A DNA stretch of 13,148 nt from Gammaproteobacteria bacterium (GTDB taxonomy: Bacteria > Pseudomonadota > Gammaproteobacteria > Arenicellales > Arenicellaceae). This document shows positions 1 through 6,110 of this stretch, piece after piece (position 1 is the stretch's first letter; every line of letters starts with the position of its first letter). Made by a program: the position numbers and the translations under genes. The notes below the pieces were generated by a model that saw only the letters and a program-made list of their open reading frames with translations, was not told where the DNA came from and searched no databases. Location: the NCBI GenBank assembly GCA_030426005.1, contig JAUHZM010000057.1:1-13148 (forward strand). Reading direction: 5' to 3'.

Positions 1-244
1 TTTGAGTGGTCGGCTTTTTCGTTGGCGTAACTTCTTTTGTATACCTAAGTAATGCCTGGGCGATGGTGAGCTTTTCAGAGTGATTTCTTGGTATGTAGAT
101 ACCGCGAATGATTTCGTCTTCGGTAGTGCGTGCCCAGTCTTCTGCGTCGCGTTTTATACGGAATGTTTTAGATACTTTTGGCCAGCCAGAGCGACGGATA
201 ATTGCCTTCCATTTTCCTGAGTCTGTCTTGGTTATTGTGGCCAT
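1..244 (-). CDS. tyrosine recombinase / phage-type integrase, N-terminal part (cut by window edge)
   Basis: Only the first 81 codons are in the window; the gene runs off the left edge. It starts at the ATG on 244-242 and begins MATITKTDSGKWKAIIRR. The start resembles the N-terminal arm-binding region of phage and genomic-island integrases: a short beta-strand segment (GKWKAIIRRSGWPKVSKTF), then a basic helix with DAEDWARTTEDEIIRGIY, then the start of the core-binding helical domain (LTIAQALLRYTKEVTP). The catalytic R-H-R-Y domain is outside the window, so activity cannot be judged. No clear Shine-Dalgarno precedes the ATG. The gene lies about 110 bp downstream of the 3' end of tRNA-Phe and points away from it, the standard layout of an element inserted at a tRNA 3' end. 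I infer it catalyses integration and excision of an island extending to the left. Family call is fairly sure, element type unknown. Confidence 0.8.
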   Translation of the reverse strand, partial: MATITKTDSGKWKAIIRRSGWPKVSKTFRIKRDAEDWARTTEDEIIRGIYIPRNHSEKLTIAQALLRYTKEVTPTKKPTTQ

Positions 245-249
245 ATACA

Positions 250-285
250 AGTACCGAATCTGAGCAGTGTACCCAAATTGTACCC
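250..285. repeat. GTACCC direct repeats upstream of the integrase gene
   Basis: Two exact 7-base copies of TGTACCC lie at 268-274 and 279-285, one helical turn (11 bp) apart. A degenerate third copy (AGTACCG) lies at 250-256, just upstream of the integrase start. The position between the tRNA-end attachment region and the integrase gene suits arm-type binding sites for the integrase or an excisionase, or an operator for the integrase promoter. This is inference from position and spacing only. Confidence 0.4.
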
Positions 286-352
286 TTTGGCGAAAGACAA
301 GGGAAATCAACGAAATGGCGTTTCATTAAGTTGTTGATAAATATATGGAAAG

Positions 353-397
353 TGGTGGCCAGGGACAGAATCGAACTGCCGACACGGGGATTTTCAG
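353..397. other. presumptive attachment site (att) in the tRNA-Phe 3' half
   Basis: An integrase gene starts about 110 bp beyond the tRNA 3' end. Elements of this kind normally recombine within the tRNA 3' half (anticodon or T-loop to the end) and rebuild an intact tRNA. The tRNA here is complete, as expected. The exact core cannot be set because the other end of the element, with its second copy, is outside the window. The coordinates are therefore only the plausible zone. Confidence 0.45.
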
Positions 398-428
398 TCC
401 CCTGCTCTACCGACTGAGCTACCTGGCC
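353..428 (-). tRNA. tRNA-Phe (anticodon GAA)
   Basis: A 76-base tRNA including an encoded CCA end. The 7-bp acceptor stem GGCCAGG/CCTGGCC pairs fully, followed by discriminator A and CCA at 355-353. The D-arm reads AGCTCAGTCGGTAGAGC. The anticodon stem GGGGA/TCCCC encloses the loop CTGAAAA, whose anticodon is GAA. The T-arm contains the canonical GTTCGATTC. The middle of the gene closely resembles E. coli tRNA-Phe, while the acceptor stem differs. It has its own upstream promoter (486-514). Its 3' end borders an integrase gene, so this end probably doubles as an integration site. Confidence 0.97.
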
Positions 429-485
429 ATTTGTGCGTCTGAGCTTGTTTAGTCAGACTGGGCGGGGTTCCTTTCGGAGCAGCGC

Positions 486-514
486 ATTACAAAGGAATGC
501 GCCTTTTGAGTCAA
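486..514 (-). promoter_or_regulatory. sigma-70 promoter of tRNA-Phe with GC-rich discriminator
   Basis: Read on the minus strand, TTGACT (514-509) is separated by exactly 17 bases from TGTAAT (491-486), each 5/6 to consensus. The -10 is followed directly by GCGC, the GC-rich discriminator typical of stable-RNA promoters under ppGpp (stringent) control. Transcription would start near 479, leaving a leader of about 50 bases before the tRNA 5' end at 428. It lies between the yggX stop and the tRNA and faces the tRNA. Confidence 0.75.
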
Positions 515-538
515 GTACTTTTTGCGATTTTATGCGGT

Positions 539-838
539 TTAAAACTCGTCTACGATGGGATCGTTCGGGTTTTGCGGCGGCACGTAGTCGGCGGGCTTTT
601 CTGCGCCTTCGCCGAACAAGAATTTTTCCATCTCGCCAACGATTAGTTCTTTGGCTTTTGGGTCCATGGGGTTCAGACGGTATTCGTTGATCAGCATAGT
701 CTGGTGGTTGACCCATTGGTCCCAAGCAGCTTGCGAGATGTTGTCGAAAATGCGTTTACCCAATTCGCCAGGCCAGGTTTGAAAGGCGAGGCCGGGGGCT
801 TCTTGTTGCAGTTTTTGGCAGAACACGGTGCGTGACAC
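539..838 (-). CDS. yggX: YggX family Fe(II)-trafficking / oxidative damage protection protein
   Basis: The 99-residue protein matches the YggX family along almost its whole length: MSRTVFC with the conserved Cys7, PGELGKRI near residues 23-30, then W..W...QTMLINE and the helix ending EMEKFLFG. Family members are small cytoplasmic proteins linked to iron handling and protection of Fe-S clusters from oxidation. The GTG start is fixed by the family N-terminus and by a strong Shine-Dalgarno (AGGAG, 845-849) six bases away. The gene follows mutY with a 35-bp gap on the same strand, the same pairing as in E. coli, so the two are probably co-transcribed. This makes sense because MutY carries a 4Fe-4S cluster. 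The last dozen residues (roughly PPQNPNDPIVDEF) extend beyond the shorter E. coli protein, which is about 91 residues. Confidence 0.96.
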   Translation of the reverse strand: MSRTVFCQKLQQEAPGLAFQTWPGELGKRIFDNISQAAWDQWVNHQTMLINEYRLNPMDPKAKELIVGEMEKFLFGEGAEKPADYVPPQNPNDPIVDEF

Positions 839-844
839 GTTGGG

Positions 845-849
845 CTCCT
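845..849 (-). promoter_or_regulatory. ribosome binding site of yggX (decides GTG start)
   Basis: AGGAG on the minus strand, six bases upstream of the GTG at 838. It supports the GTG codon as the true start and allows efficient translation from a mutY-yggX transcript. Confidence 0.75.
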
Positions 850-873
850 GTTGCTGTGCGCGTGATTGGCGCG

Positions 874-1896
874 CTAATACGTTTCTAATAATTTCTTGAC
901 CGGCGCGGCGAGGCCGAGCGTTTGGTCTGAATGGGGTTTATACCATACCGCGCCGGAGTCGGCGACGTTGATTACCGTTTGGTCGGGTCGACACAGCACA
1001 GGTGTAATGTGCAAGGTAAAGTGGCTGAACACATGCTTTAGTTCAGGCAGCGTTTGCAGTGCGGTGACTGAAATGCCATCGATTTGGTAGTCGTCTTGCA
1101 CTGACTCAACCTGTGGTGGACACCAGAGTCCGCCCCAAATGCCGCTCGGCGGGTTCTGTGACAACAAAAATGCATCGTCGGCATTCTTAATCAACAGCAT
1201 CACGGTTTGTCTTGTGGGCTTGCTTTGCTTTGGTTTACCGTGAGGTAGTTCGTTAACGCGATCAGTTTGCAAGGCCATACAGTCTGAACTTAGAGGACAT
1301 ATAGTGCAGTTTGGCTTGCTGCGAGTGCAAAGCGTGGCACCAAAATCCATAATGGCTTGGGTGTAAATATGCACGTCGTCTTGCGGTGTGTTGAGTTCAG
1401 CCAGCTCCCAGAGTTTATTCTCCACGGCTTTAACGCCGTACCAGCCTTCGACTTCATAAAACCGCGCGAGGACGCGTTTGACATTGCCGTCTAGAATGGC
1501 AAAGCGCTGATGGGTTGAAAAAGCCAGAATAGCACCAGCGGTGGAGCGGCCAATGCCGGGTAGCGCGACCATCTCATCAAAGGTGGTGGGGAATTGCCCC
1601 TTGTGTTCTTCAGCAACAATCTTAGCGGCCGCGTGCAGATTGCGAGCGCGGGCGTAATAGCCAAGGCCGGTCCATAAATGTAGGACTTCATCTTGCTCGG
1701 CCTGAGCCAGATCCGTCACGGTGGGGAAGCGCGTCACAAAGCGTTCGAAGTAGGGAATTACGGTGCTGACCTGGGTTTGTTGTAACATGATCTCAGACAA
1801 CCAAATTCGATACGCATCACGGGTGTTCTGCCAGGGTAGATGGTGACGACCGTGATCGCGGTGCCAGTTGAGCAAGGTATTGGTGATGGTCTGCAT
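874..1896 (-). CDS. mutY: A/G-specific adenine DNA glycosylase MutY
   Basis: This 340-residue base-excision repair enzyme removes adenine mispaired with 8-oxoguanine. Hallmarks in order: LPWQNTRDAYRIWLSEIMLQQTQV with catalytic Glu35; helix-hairpin-helix LPGIGRSTA at 112-120; LDGNVKRVLAR with catalytic Asp136; the 4Fe-4S loop C190-x6-C197-x2-C200-x5-C206; and a C-terminal NUDIX-like 8-oxoG recognition domain from about residue 225 (QTVMLLIKN...GIWGGLWCPP). Length is normal for the family (about 350). All key residues are present, so it should be active. It lies upstream of yggX as in E. coli. Translation starts at ATG 1896-1894 without an obvious Shine-Dalgarno; a candidate promoter lies at 1927-1955. 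In E. coli the divergent neighbour is trmB, here displaced by the cassette starting at 2118. Confidence 0.98.
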   Translation of the reverse strand: MQTITNTLLNWHRDHGRHHLPWQNTRDAYRIWLSEIMLQQTQVSTVIPYFERFVTRFPTVTDLAQAEQDEVLHLWTGLGYYARARNLHAAAKIVAEEHKGQFPTTFDEMVALPGIGRSTAGAILAFSTHQRFAILDGNVKRVLARFYEVEGWYGVKAVENKLWELAELNTPQDDVHIYTQAIMDFGATLCTRSKPNCTICPLSSDCMALQTDRVNELPHGKPKQSKPTRQTVMLLIKNADDAFLLSQNPPSGIWGGLWCPPQVESVQDDYQIDGISVTALQTLPELKHVFSHFTLHITPVLCRPDQTVINVADSGAVWYKPHSDQTLGLAAPVKKLLETY

Positions 1897-1926
1897 GGAT
1901 GGTTAGGTTGCACTAGCGTGCGCGTG

Positions 1927-1955
1927 ATTATGACGCAAGCAGTGTAAAGGGTCAG
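1927..1955 (-). promoter_or_regulatory. candidate promoter of mutY-yggX
   Basis: On the minus strand CTGACC (1955-1950) and CATAAT (1932-1927) are spaced by 17 bases. The -10 is 5/6 and the -35 is 4/6 to consensus. Predicted transcription starts near 1920, about 24 bases before mutY. The rest of the 221-bp divergent gap (1897-2117) holds a short GC stem-loop (1980-1984 with 1991-1995) and TGTCC/GGACA arms at 2044-2061. I found no convincing plus-strand promoter for the cassette. Confidence 0.45.
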
Positions 1956-2117
1956 TTGAGCCTCGTGTTACTGGACGAAGCGCCAGAAACGGCGCGTGAA
2001 TGCTGCATTTTGAGACCTTAGTCCATATGGTCGCTTGCTAGATTGTCCGCTAGCATGGACAGGGACTGCATTGTGAGAAATCCGTCTACGTACAACTGCA
2101 CACATAGGAAACACAAG

Positions 2118-3569
2118 ATGCCTAAGAATAATAAAACAAAACGAGCCCAGTCGCACATCACCCTGGACAACAGCAAACGTAAAATCGTGTTGGGGGCCGC
2201 CGCTGGCACCGCCGCTGCGATCTGGCATAAACCACTCGTTGAAGCCGTATTATTACCCGCTCATGCGCAAACGTCCGATCCAGTAGTCTCAGTATTTTTC
2301 GCTGCTTCGGCAACGGTCGTTCCGGTAGCGAAACTGGATTCTCCCTTAGATTTTCTGATTCCTGCGGCGCATGCCACTGTGGCGATGACAACCTACGAGT
2401 ACGCGGCGAGTATTGAGCAGTCGGCACCGAATTCAGATACCTATGCGATTACGCTCTTTGAGCGCACATTGGCAGACTCGGCGAATGCAGGTGAGGTCTT
2501 ATACAGTGGCAATGTGAACGCTAGTGCAGGTGGTAACCTATCCGTGGTGGACGATCCCTGCGGCTTAAATCCGGGTGCCTTGCAAATCAATATCGTTCGT
2601 ATTTCAAAATCTGAAGCAGAACTTTCCATACCAAATCGTTCGGTACAGTTGATCGTACCGGCGGGACAAGGCACCGTACCATCGCCAATGTGTGTGGATA
2701 CTGGATTGCCGGCCAGCTTTTATAATCCAGCCGCATCTGCGTTTGGCGATGTGACCAAATCGAGTTGGTTGGATGCCATCATTCCAACCGCGATGGCCGA
2801 TGGGCCCTCGACAGGTGACACCATTGCGGTGTTGGCAACTAAGATGAATGAAGAGCAATACCGCGTGGGCATGTTAAGCATTGATCGCACCACTCTGAGA
2901 GAAGGCACTTTGTTGGTAGATGGTACAACTGGCAGCCTGGTACGCGTCAGCTCTACCTGCCCAGAGCCTGGCAAAGGATCGTCACCGATTGATGCTGCGA
3001 TTGTGTCGGTGGATGACATGACGATGGTGGTTAATGTTCGTCTTGGTGGTTCAATGGTGCCGGTTACGCTGCCCGTTGGCGAGGGTATGTTAACGACCGA
3101 GACTTGTTTCCCTTCAGGAAGTTTCACCTACAATGGCGCGCCGGGTAAACGGTTTGCTAAGCGTTCGAGTCTGGGTAAAACCTTGTTGGATATCGCTGTG
3201 CCACCTGCACATGCGACCATTGATCGGGCCACAGCTTTCGTGACCCAAAGTGTGATCAATGTTTTCAGCAATGGCGGCACCTCGTACACGGTGCAAATAG
3301 CATTGAGTGAAGCGTTCATTACCGGCGGTGCTGGAAGCAGTGAGCCGGCTTCGGTATTACAGGCGACGATGGAAGTGAACGCGCCGAGTGCGACGCCAAT
3401 CACAAACGTAACCGCCGGCTGCTCCAGCTTTCTCGAAGGGCGCTTGCTGTACAATGCCAGCACTGGTTTTTCTATTGAATTAACCGCACCAGAAGTCGCC
3501 AACAACACATTTGAATTAGTAGAGGGTTCCTCACGGATTTTGATACCAACTTCCTGCAACCTGGATTAG
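2118..3569 (+). CDS. secreted protein with three two-cysteine repeat domains and four LPxAHA-like motifs; candidate substrate of the HprK/PqqD cassette
   Basis: This 483-residue protein is not a family I can name. The start is ATG 2118, seven bases after AGGAA (2106-2110); an open frame back to 2043 lacks a signal-like start. The N-terminus has SKRKIVL (19-25), a Tat-like but KR variant, then a hydrophobic GAAAGTAAAIW stretch and KPLVEAVLLPAHA ending at residue 50, a possible signal peptidase site (AHA/QTS). Related motifs recur inside: PLDFLIPAAHA (76-86), SWLDAIIPTAMA (216-227) and TLLDIAVPPAHA (355-366). Each internal copy precedes a beta-rich domain with two cysteines: C148/C192, C281/C330 and C435/C480. 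The last domain ends three residues after its second Cys. The following genes encode a nucleotidyltransferase, a PqqD-like chaperone and an HprK-like kinase, so I infer this is their exported target. It could instead be an ordinary secreted protein that merely shares the operon. Confidence 0.85.
   Translation: MPKNNKTKRAQSHITLDNSKRKIVLGAAAGTAAAIWHKPLVEAVLLPAHAQTSDPVVSVFFAASATVVPVAKLDSPLDFLIPAAHATVAMTTYEYAASIEQSAPNSDTYAITLFERTLADSANAGEVLYSGNVNASAGGNLSVVDDPCGLNPGALQINIVRISKSEAELSIPNRSVQLIVPAGQGTVPSPMCVDTGLPASFYNPAASAFGDVTKSSWLDAIIPTAMADGPSTGDTIAVLATKMNEEQYRVGMLSIDRTTLREGTLLVDGTTGSLVRVSSTCPEPGKGSSPIDAAIVSVDDMTMVVNVRLGGSMVPVTLPVGEGMLTTETCFPSGSFTYNGAPGKRFAKRSSLGKTLLDIAVPPAHATIDRATAFVTQSVINVFSNGGTSYTVQIALSEAFITGGAGSSEPASVLQATMEVNAPSATPITNVTAGCSSFLEGRLLYNASTGFSIELTAPEVANNTFELVEGSSRILIPTSCNLD
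2340..3560 (+). repeat. three tandem motif-plus-domain units within the secreted protein
   Basis: Unit 1 covers residues 75-192 (2340-2693), unit 2 residues 216-330 (2763-3107), unit 3 residues 355-480 (3180-3557). Each has an LD..(I/V)P.A(H/M)A segment, then strands, a first Cys preceded by a V-rich strand (SVVDDPC, VRVSSTC, TNVTAGC), and a second Cys 44-49 residues later (PSPMC, TTETC, IPTSC). Linkers of about 24 residues separate the units. Sequence identity between units is low, so the repeat is old and visible only at protein level. The N-terminal motif (residues 39-50) is a fourth copy without its own domain. Confidence 0.65.
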
Positions 3570-3578
3570 TTAAGTTCA

Positions 3579-3605
3579 TAGATTGGGAATTTTGTTACCA
3601 ATCTA
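3579..3605. other. inverted repeat after the secreted-protein gene
   Basis: Eight-base arms TAGATTGG (3579-3586) and CCAATCTA (3598-3605) enclose an 11-base loop, ten bases after the stop codon. No T-run follows, so it is not a typical terminator. It could stabilise the upstream mRNA or partly attenuate expression of the three enzyme genes relative to the more abundant first protein. A direct repeat GTGCGCG (3606-3612 and 3625-3631) follows in the same 80-bp gap. Confidence 0.4.
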
Positions 3606-3649
3606 GTGCGCGGGCTTGTGCTTTGTGCGCGCTGGTTTAGACTCGCACT

Positions 3650-4762
3650 ATGCACAGGCCGCTCCCTTCAGTTTCGGTTTTAGCGCGCTTCACGATGGAT
3701 AGTGAAGCGCAGGCCATTGCGCGTGAGCGTCTGCTGGCTGTGTCGGACTGGCAGGCCTGGATAAATCAGATTGAATTACATGGTTTGTCGGGTTTCGCCA
3801 ATAAGCATATTCTGGAATATGGGCTGCCGGTGCCGGAACAACTTAATGCGCCCTTGAAAGCGTTAAAAATGCGTCACCACAGTGCGGCAAAAGCGCGGTA
3901 TCACGCATTACAACAGATTGATGCAGTGTTTAAAGAGCAGAGCATTGATTATCTCGCATTAAAAGGCGCTGCTTTAATGCCGCATCTCTACAAAGTGGCG
4001 TATTTGCGGCCCATGCGTGATATGGATCTATTGTTGCGTCGCACAGATTTAAGTCGTGCCGCCGACGCTTTGCGTTCCATCGGTTTTCATTTACCTGACG
4101 CGCAGCCATCCAAATTTATGCGTGATGTGCATCAACTTCCAAACGCGACTAAAACCATCGATGGCTTTGTCTGCAGTGTTGAGCTGCATTTAGATGGTGT
4201 GTCACGCGACACCGCCGGGCATTGTTATTACCCCGAATCATCGGATCAAATTCAGTCGATATACTGGCAAGATCTGTCCATAAACGCACTGGATGACGTT
4301 ACCATGTTGCATCAGGTGGCCTTGCATCTGGAAGGACTGCATCCCGGTTCGGCGTTGAAGTTGATCAACGTGATGGATGTGGTCGGTCTGGCGCAGCACG
4401 TGTTGGAAACCGGTCAGTGGCAAGCCTTAAAGAGCCAGCATCCACACGTGATTAACGCGTTGCGGTGCTTGCATTTGTGGACGCCACTACCGAGTGAACT
4501 ACAAGCCGTATTAGCGCCCATGCCAACGCGAGTACCCGCGGATGTGGGCGTAATCATGCAACCATTAGGGCAAATTTTTGGCAGTCAAAACGCTTGGACA
4601 GCCAGATTACGTGCCTTGTTTAGTCCATCGGATTGGTGGCTGCACCTGCATTATCATGTCGATCCAACGCGCTCTTTGTGGACAGTTAAATGGCTAAGGC
4701 ATCCAGCAGCGGTACTACAATCACTAGCAAGACGGGTTTTGTCCGCAATCCGCGGCGGTTAG
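3650..4762 (+). CDS. nucleotidyltransferase family protein (PF14907-like) of the HprK/PqqD cassette
   Basis: A 370-residue protein with the layout of the NTP_transf_5 family: a helical N-terminal region, then YLALKGAAL (101-109), then LRPMRDMDLLLR (119-130), whose D124 and D126 form the metal-binding DxD, and a third acidic residue in SVELH (E178). The rest is helical. Family members transfer nucleotides or possibly sugars; they recur beside HprK-like kinases and PqqD-like proteins, including in lasso peptide tailoring clusters. No signal peptide is seen, so it should act in the cytoplasm before export of its target. The start at ATG 3650 has no clear Shine-Dalgarno; an alternative ATG lies at 3695. 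The pqqD-like gene follows after 14 bp, which indicates one operon. The exact reaction is unknown. Confidence 0.85.
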   Translation: MHRPLPSVSVLARFTMDSEAQAIARERLLAVSDWQAWINQIELHGLSGFANKHILEYGLPVPEQLNAPLKALKMRHHSAAKARYHALQQIDAVFKEQSIDYLALKGAALMPHLYKVAYLRPMRDMDLLLRRTDLSRAADALRSIGFHLPDAQPSKFMRDVHQLPNATKTIDGFVCSVELHLDGVSRDTAGHCYYPESSDQIQSIYWQDLSINALDDVTMLHQVALHLEGLHPGSALKLINVMDVVGLAQHVLETGQWQALKSQHPHVINALRCLHLWTPLPSELQAVLAPMPTRVPADVGVIMQPLGQIFGSQNAWTARLRALFSPSDWWLHLHYHVDPTRSLWTVKWLRHPAAVLQSLARRVLSAIRGG

Positions 4763-4776
4763 CGTACAATAGCTTT

Positions 4777-5073
4777 ATGGACACAAGTAAGCGATATCAA
4801 CAAGCGCCGGATTGTCTGTTGGAAGACATGGACGGTGACTTGCTACTTTACAATCCGACAACGGCGACCACGCTGCAATTAAACGGGCCGTCTGCGATTA
4901 TCTGGCAGCTGCTTAATGAGCAACACAGTGTAGCCGAGATTATCGCGGCTCTGCAGGAGGCGTATCCTGACCAGGCGGCGCAAATAGAAGGCGATGTGTT
5001 GCAGGCTGTGAGTGAGTTCGTCGCGCAGTCGGTGATTGAAGTCGTACCACCCGAGGCCGTGACCAGCGGGTAG
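4777..5073 (+). CDS. PqqD-like peptide chaperone (HPr-rel-A system type)
   Basis: A 98-residue PqqD-family protein. Diagnostic stretches are DGDLLLYNPTTATTLQLN (19-36), GPSAIIWQLL (37-46) and the winged-helix segment SVAEIIAALQEAYP (51-64). In RiPP biosynthesis this fold binds the leader of a precursor peptide and presents it to modifying enzymes. The family length (about 90-100) supports ATG 4777; an in-frame ATG at 4690 would overlap the upstream gene by 73 bp and add a non-homologous head. It sits 14 bp after the nucleotidyltransferase and five bases before the kinase gene, so all three are likely translated from one transcript. Here it probably binds the target protein, perhaps through its KPLVEAVLLPAHA-like segments (inference). 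It is not a pyrroloquinoline quinone gene: no pqqA, B, C or E is present. Confidence 0.88.
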   Translation: MDTSKRYQQAPDCLLEDMDGDLLLYNPTTATTLQLNGPSAIIWQLLNEQHSVAEIIAALQEAYPDQAAQIEGDVLQAVSEFVAQSVIEVVPPEAVTSG

Positions 5074-5078
5074 CCACT

Positions 5079-5924
5079 ATGCGACGATGGCTCATTGAAT
5101 ATGGCGGCGTCGAGCTGACGGTTTGTGCAAAGGGTGACGCAGCCGAAGAATTGGTTGAGCTTGCTTTAGCCGCTATTCCCAGTGAATCGGTCGCACGAAC
5201 ACATGGCACAAAAATAGTGGTTGGGTTTGATTCCGAATCATCGAACTGGACGCTTGTAGATCACACCGCACACGTCGAACGCAAAATCAAAGCCTCCGGC
5301 GATTTGATTTATCACTTAACTGATCGAATTGTATTTCATATTGCAGATCGAGCAGAGAACGTACACTGTTTGCACGCCGCAGCGGTTGCACACAACGGCC
5401 ATGCACTGATTGTTCCAGCCAGCAGTGGCGCTGGGAAGAGTTCGTTTACCACCTGGCTGGCGGCGAATGGTTTTGATTACGTCACTGATGAATTAATTCT
5501 GATCGACGCCGAGCAGAAGTTACAGGGCATCGCGCGCCCAATACAGATCAAAGCCCATGGACTGGAGGCAATCAATCACTTGGTCGTGGAACCGGAATTA
5601 GTTCAGCAAGGCCGATTTGCTAATGCGGTGCCACCTGCCAGCGTCGGGGCACGTTTTGATACATCGCGTGAACTTTCAGTCTCGATGTTCGTGTTTATCA
5701 AGTTCCAAAAAGGTCAGGACTTCGAGTTTGAATGTTTGTCGAGCGGCGATGCAGGGATGCGCTTAATGGCAAACCACGTAAATGCTCGCAGTTTGGAAGG
5801 GCACGGGTTTCGCGCAATGATGAAATTGATCCGCGAGACCCCGTGTTATGTCCTAAATTACGGCGGGTTTGACACCTTGCCCGAGGAGTTCGGGGCGCGG
5901 TTGAAGGGCTTGTTGTCGGGCTAG
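5079..5924 (+). CDS. HprK-related kinase (HprK-rel-A type)
   Basis: A 281-residue protein. The N-terminal 90 residues are unlike any domain I recognise. The C-terminal part resembles the HPr kinase/phosphorylase catalytic domain: HAAAVAHNGHALIVPASSGAGKSS (99-122) holds the P-loop with K120 and S121, followed by WLAANGFDYVTDELILID (126-143) with D137/E138 in the position of the HprK acidic pair. The first glycine of the P-loop (GxxGxGKS) is Ala114. Classical HprK phosphorylates a serine of HPr in sugar control, but no HPr or PTS gene is present here. Together with PqqD-like and nucleotidyltransferase partners it fits HprK-related kinase A. Related kinases in lasso peptide clusters phosphorylate a precursor serine. 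I infer Ser/Thr phosphorylation of the cassette's first protein or a similar target. It starts five bases after the PqqD stop. Confidence 0.87.
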   Translation: MRRWLIEYGGVELTVCAKGDAAEELVELALAAIPSESVARTHGTKIVVGFDSESSNWTLVDHTAHVERKIKASGDLIYHLTDRIVFHIADRAENVHCLHAAAVAHNGHALIVPASSGAGKSSFTTWLAANGFDYVTDELILIDAEQKLQGIARPIQIKAHGLEAINHLVVEPELVQQGRFANAVPPASVGARFDTSRELSVSMFVFIKFQKGQDFEFECLSSGDAGMRLMANHVNARSLEGHGFRAMMKLIRETPCYVLNYGGFDTLPEEFGARLKGLLSG

Positions 5925-5931
5925 TTTTTGG

Positions 5932-5964
5932 GATTCTTCGTCGCTCCGTTCCTCAGAATGACGG
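5932..5964 (-). repeat. dispersed palindromic repeat, copy 1 (inverse orientation)
   Basis: Read on the minus strand it begins CCGTCATTCTGAGGAACGG and ends GACGAAGAATC. Its arms ATTCT (5933-5937) and AGAAT (5955-5959) pair. Same family as the copies at 6032, 6078 and 6252, with different but still complementary arms. Confidence 0.8.
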
Positions 5965-6031
5965 GGGGGGAGTGATAGGACAGAATGAGGGAGATTGTTT
6001 TGGATTGGAATTGCGCAGGTTGTCTCAAATT

Positions 6032-6067
6032 ATCGTCATTGCGAGGAGCGGAGCGACGTGGCAATCT
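6032..6067 (+). repeat. dispersed palindromic repeat, copy 2
   Basis: Starts ATCGTCATTGCGAGGAGCGG and ends GACGTGGCAATCT. Arms ATTGC (6038-6042) and GCAAT (6061-6065) pair. It differs from copy 4 at 6252 by one central base (G versus C) over 36 bases. This widely seen short element has no coding capacity. Confidence 0.88.
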
Positions 6068-6077
6068 GGCGGATTTA

Positions 6078-6110
6078 GATCCTTCGCCGCGTTGCGACTC
6101 AGGATGACGG
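6078..6110 (-). repeat. dispersed palindromic repeat, copy 3 (inverse orientation)
   Basis: Read on the plus strand it begins GATCCTTCGCCGCGTTGCG and ends CTCAGGATGACGG. Arms ATCCT (6079-6083) and AGGAT (6101-6105) pair. It follows copy 2 in opposite orientation after ten bases. Its last part (CTCAGGATGACGGTGGT) is duplicated at 6123-6139. Confidence 0.75.

Noticed and set aside
202..417. Plus-strand ORF of 71 codons
   Set aside because: It runs antisense through the integrase start and tRNA-Phe; its tail is a translation of the tRNA gene.
482..507. Stem-loop followed by TTTT on the plus strand, as a terminator
   Set aside because: No plus-strand gene ends here, and the same bases form the -10 region of a well-matched minus-strand tRNA-Phe promoter.
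433..725. ORFs on both strands next to yggX (433-690 plus, 453-725 minus)
   Set aside because: They overlap yggX in other frames and cover the tRNA promoter; low-complexity Arg-rich products are typical shadows.
2043..2117. Upstream extension of the secreted protein to an ATG-like start at 2043-2057
   Set aside because: It lacks a ribosome binding site and puts non-signal sequence before the export signal; ATG 2118 has AGGAA at good spacing.
4690..4776. N-terminal extension of the PqqD-like protein
   Set aside because: It overlaps the nucleotidyltransferase gene by 73 bp and is unlike the PqqD family.
4777..5924. Pyrroloquinoline quinone or lasso peptide cluster
   Set aside because: A PqqD-like gene and an HprK-like kinase are present, but there is no pqqA/B/C/E, no lasso cyclase, no B2 protease and no short precursor.
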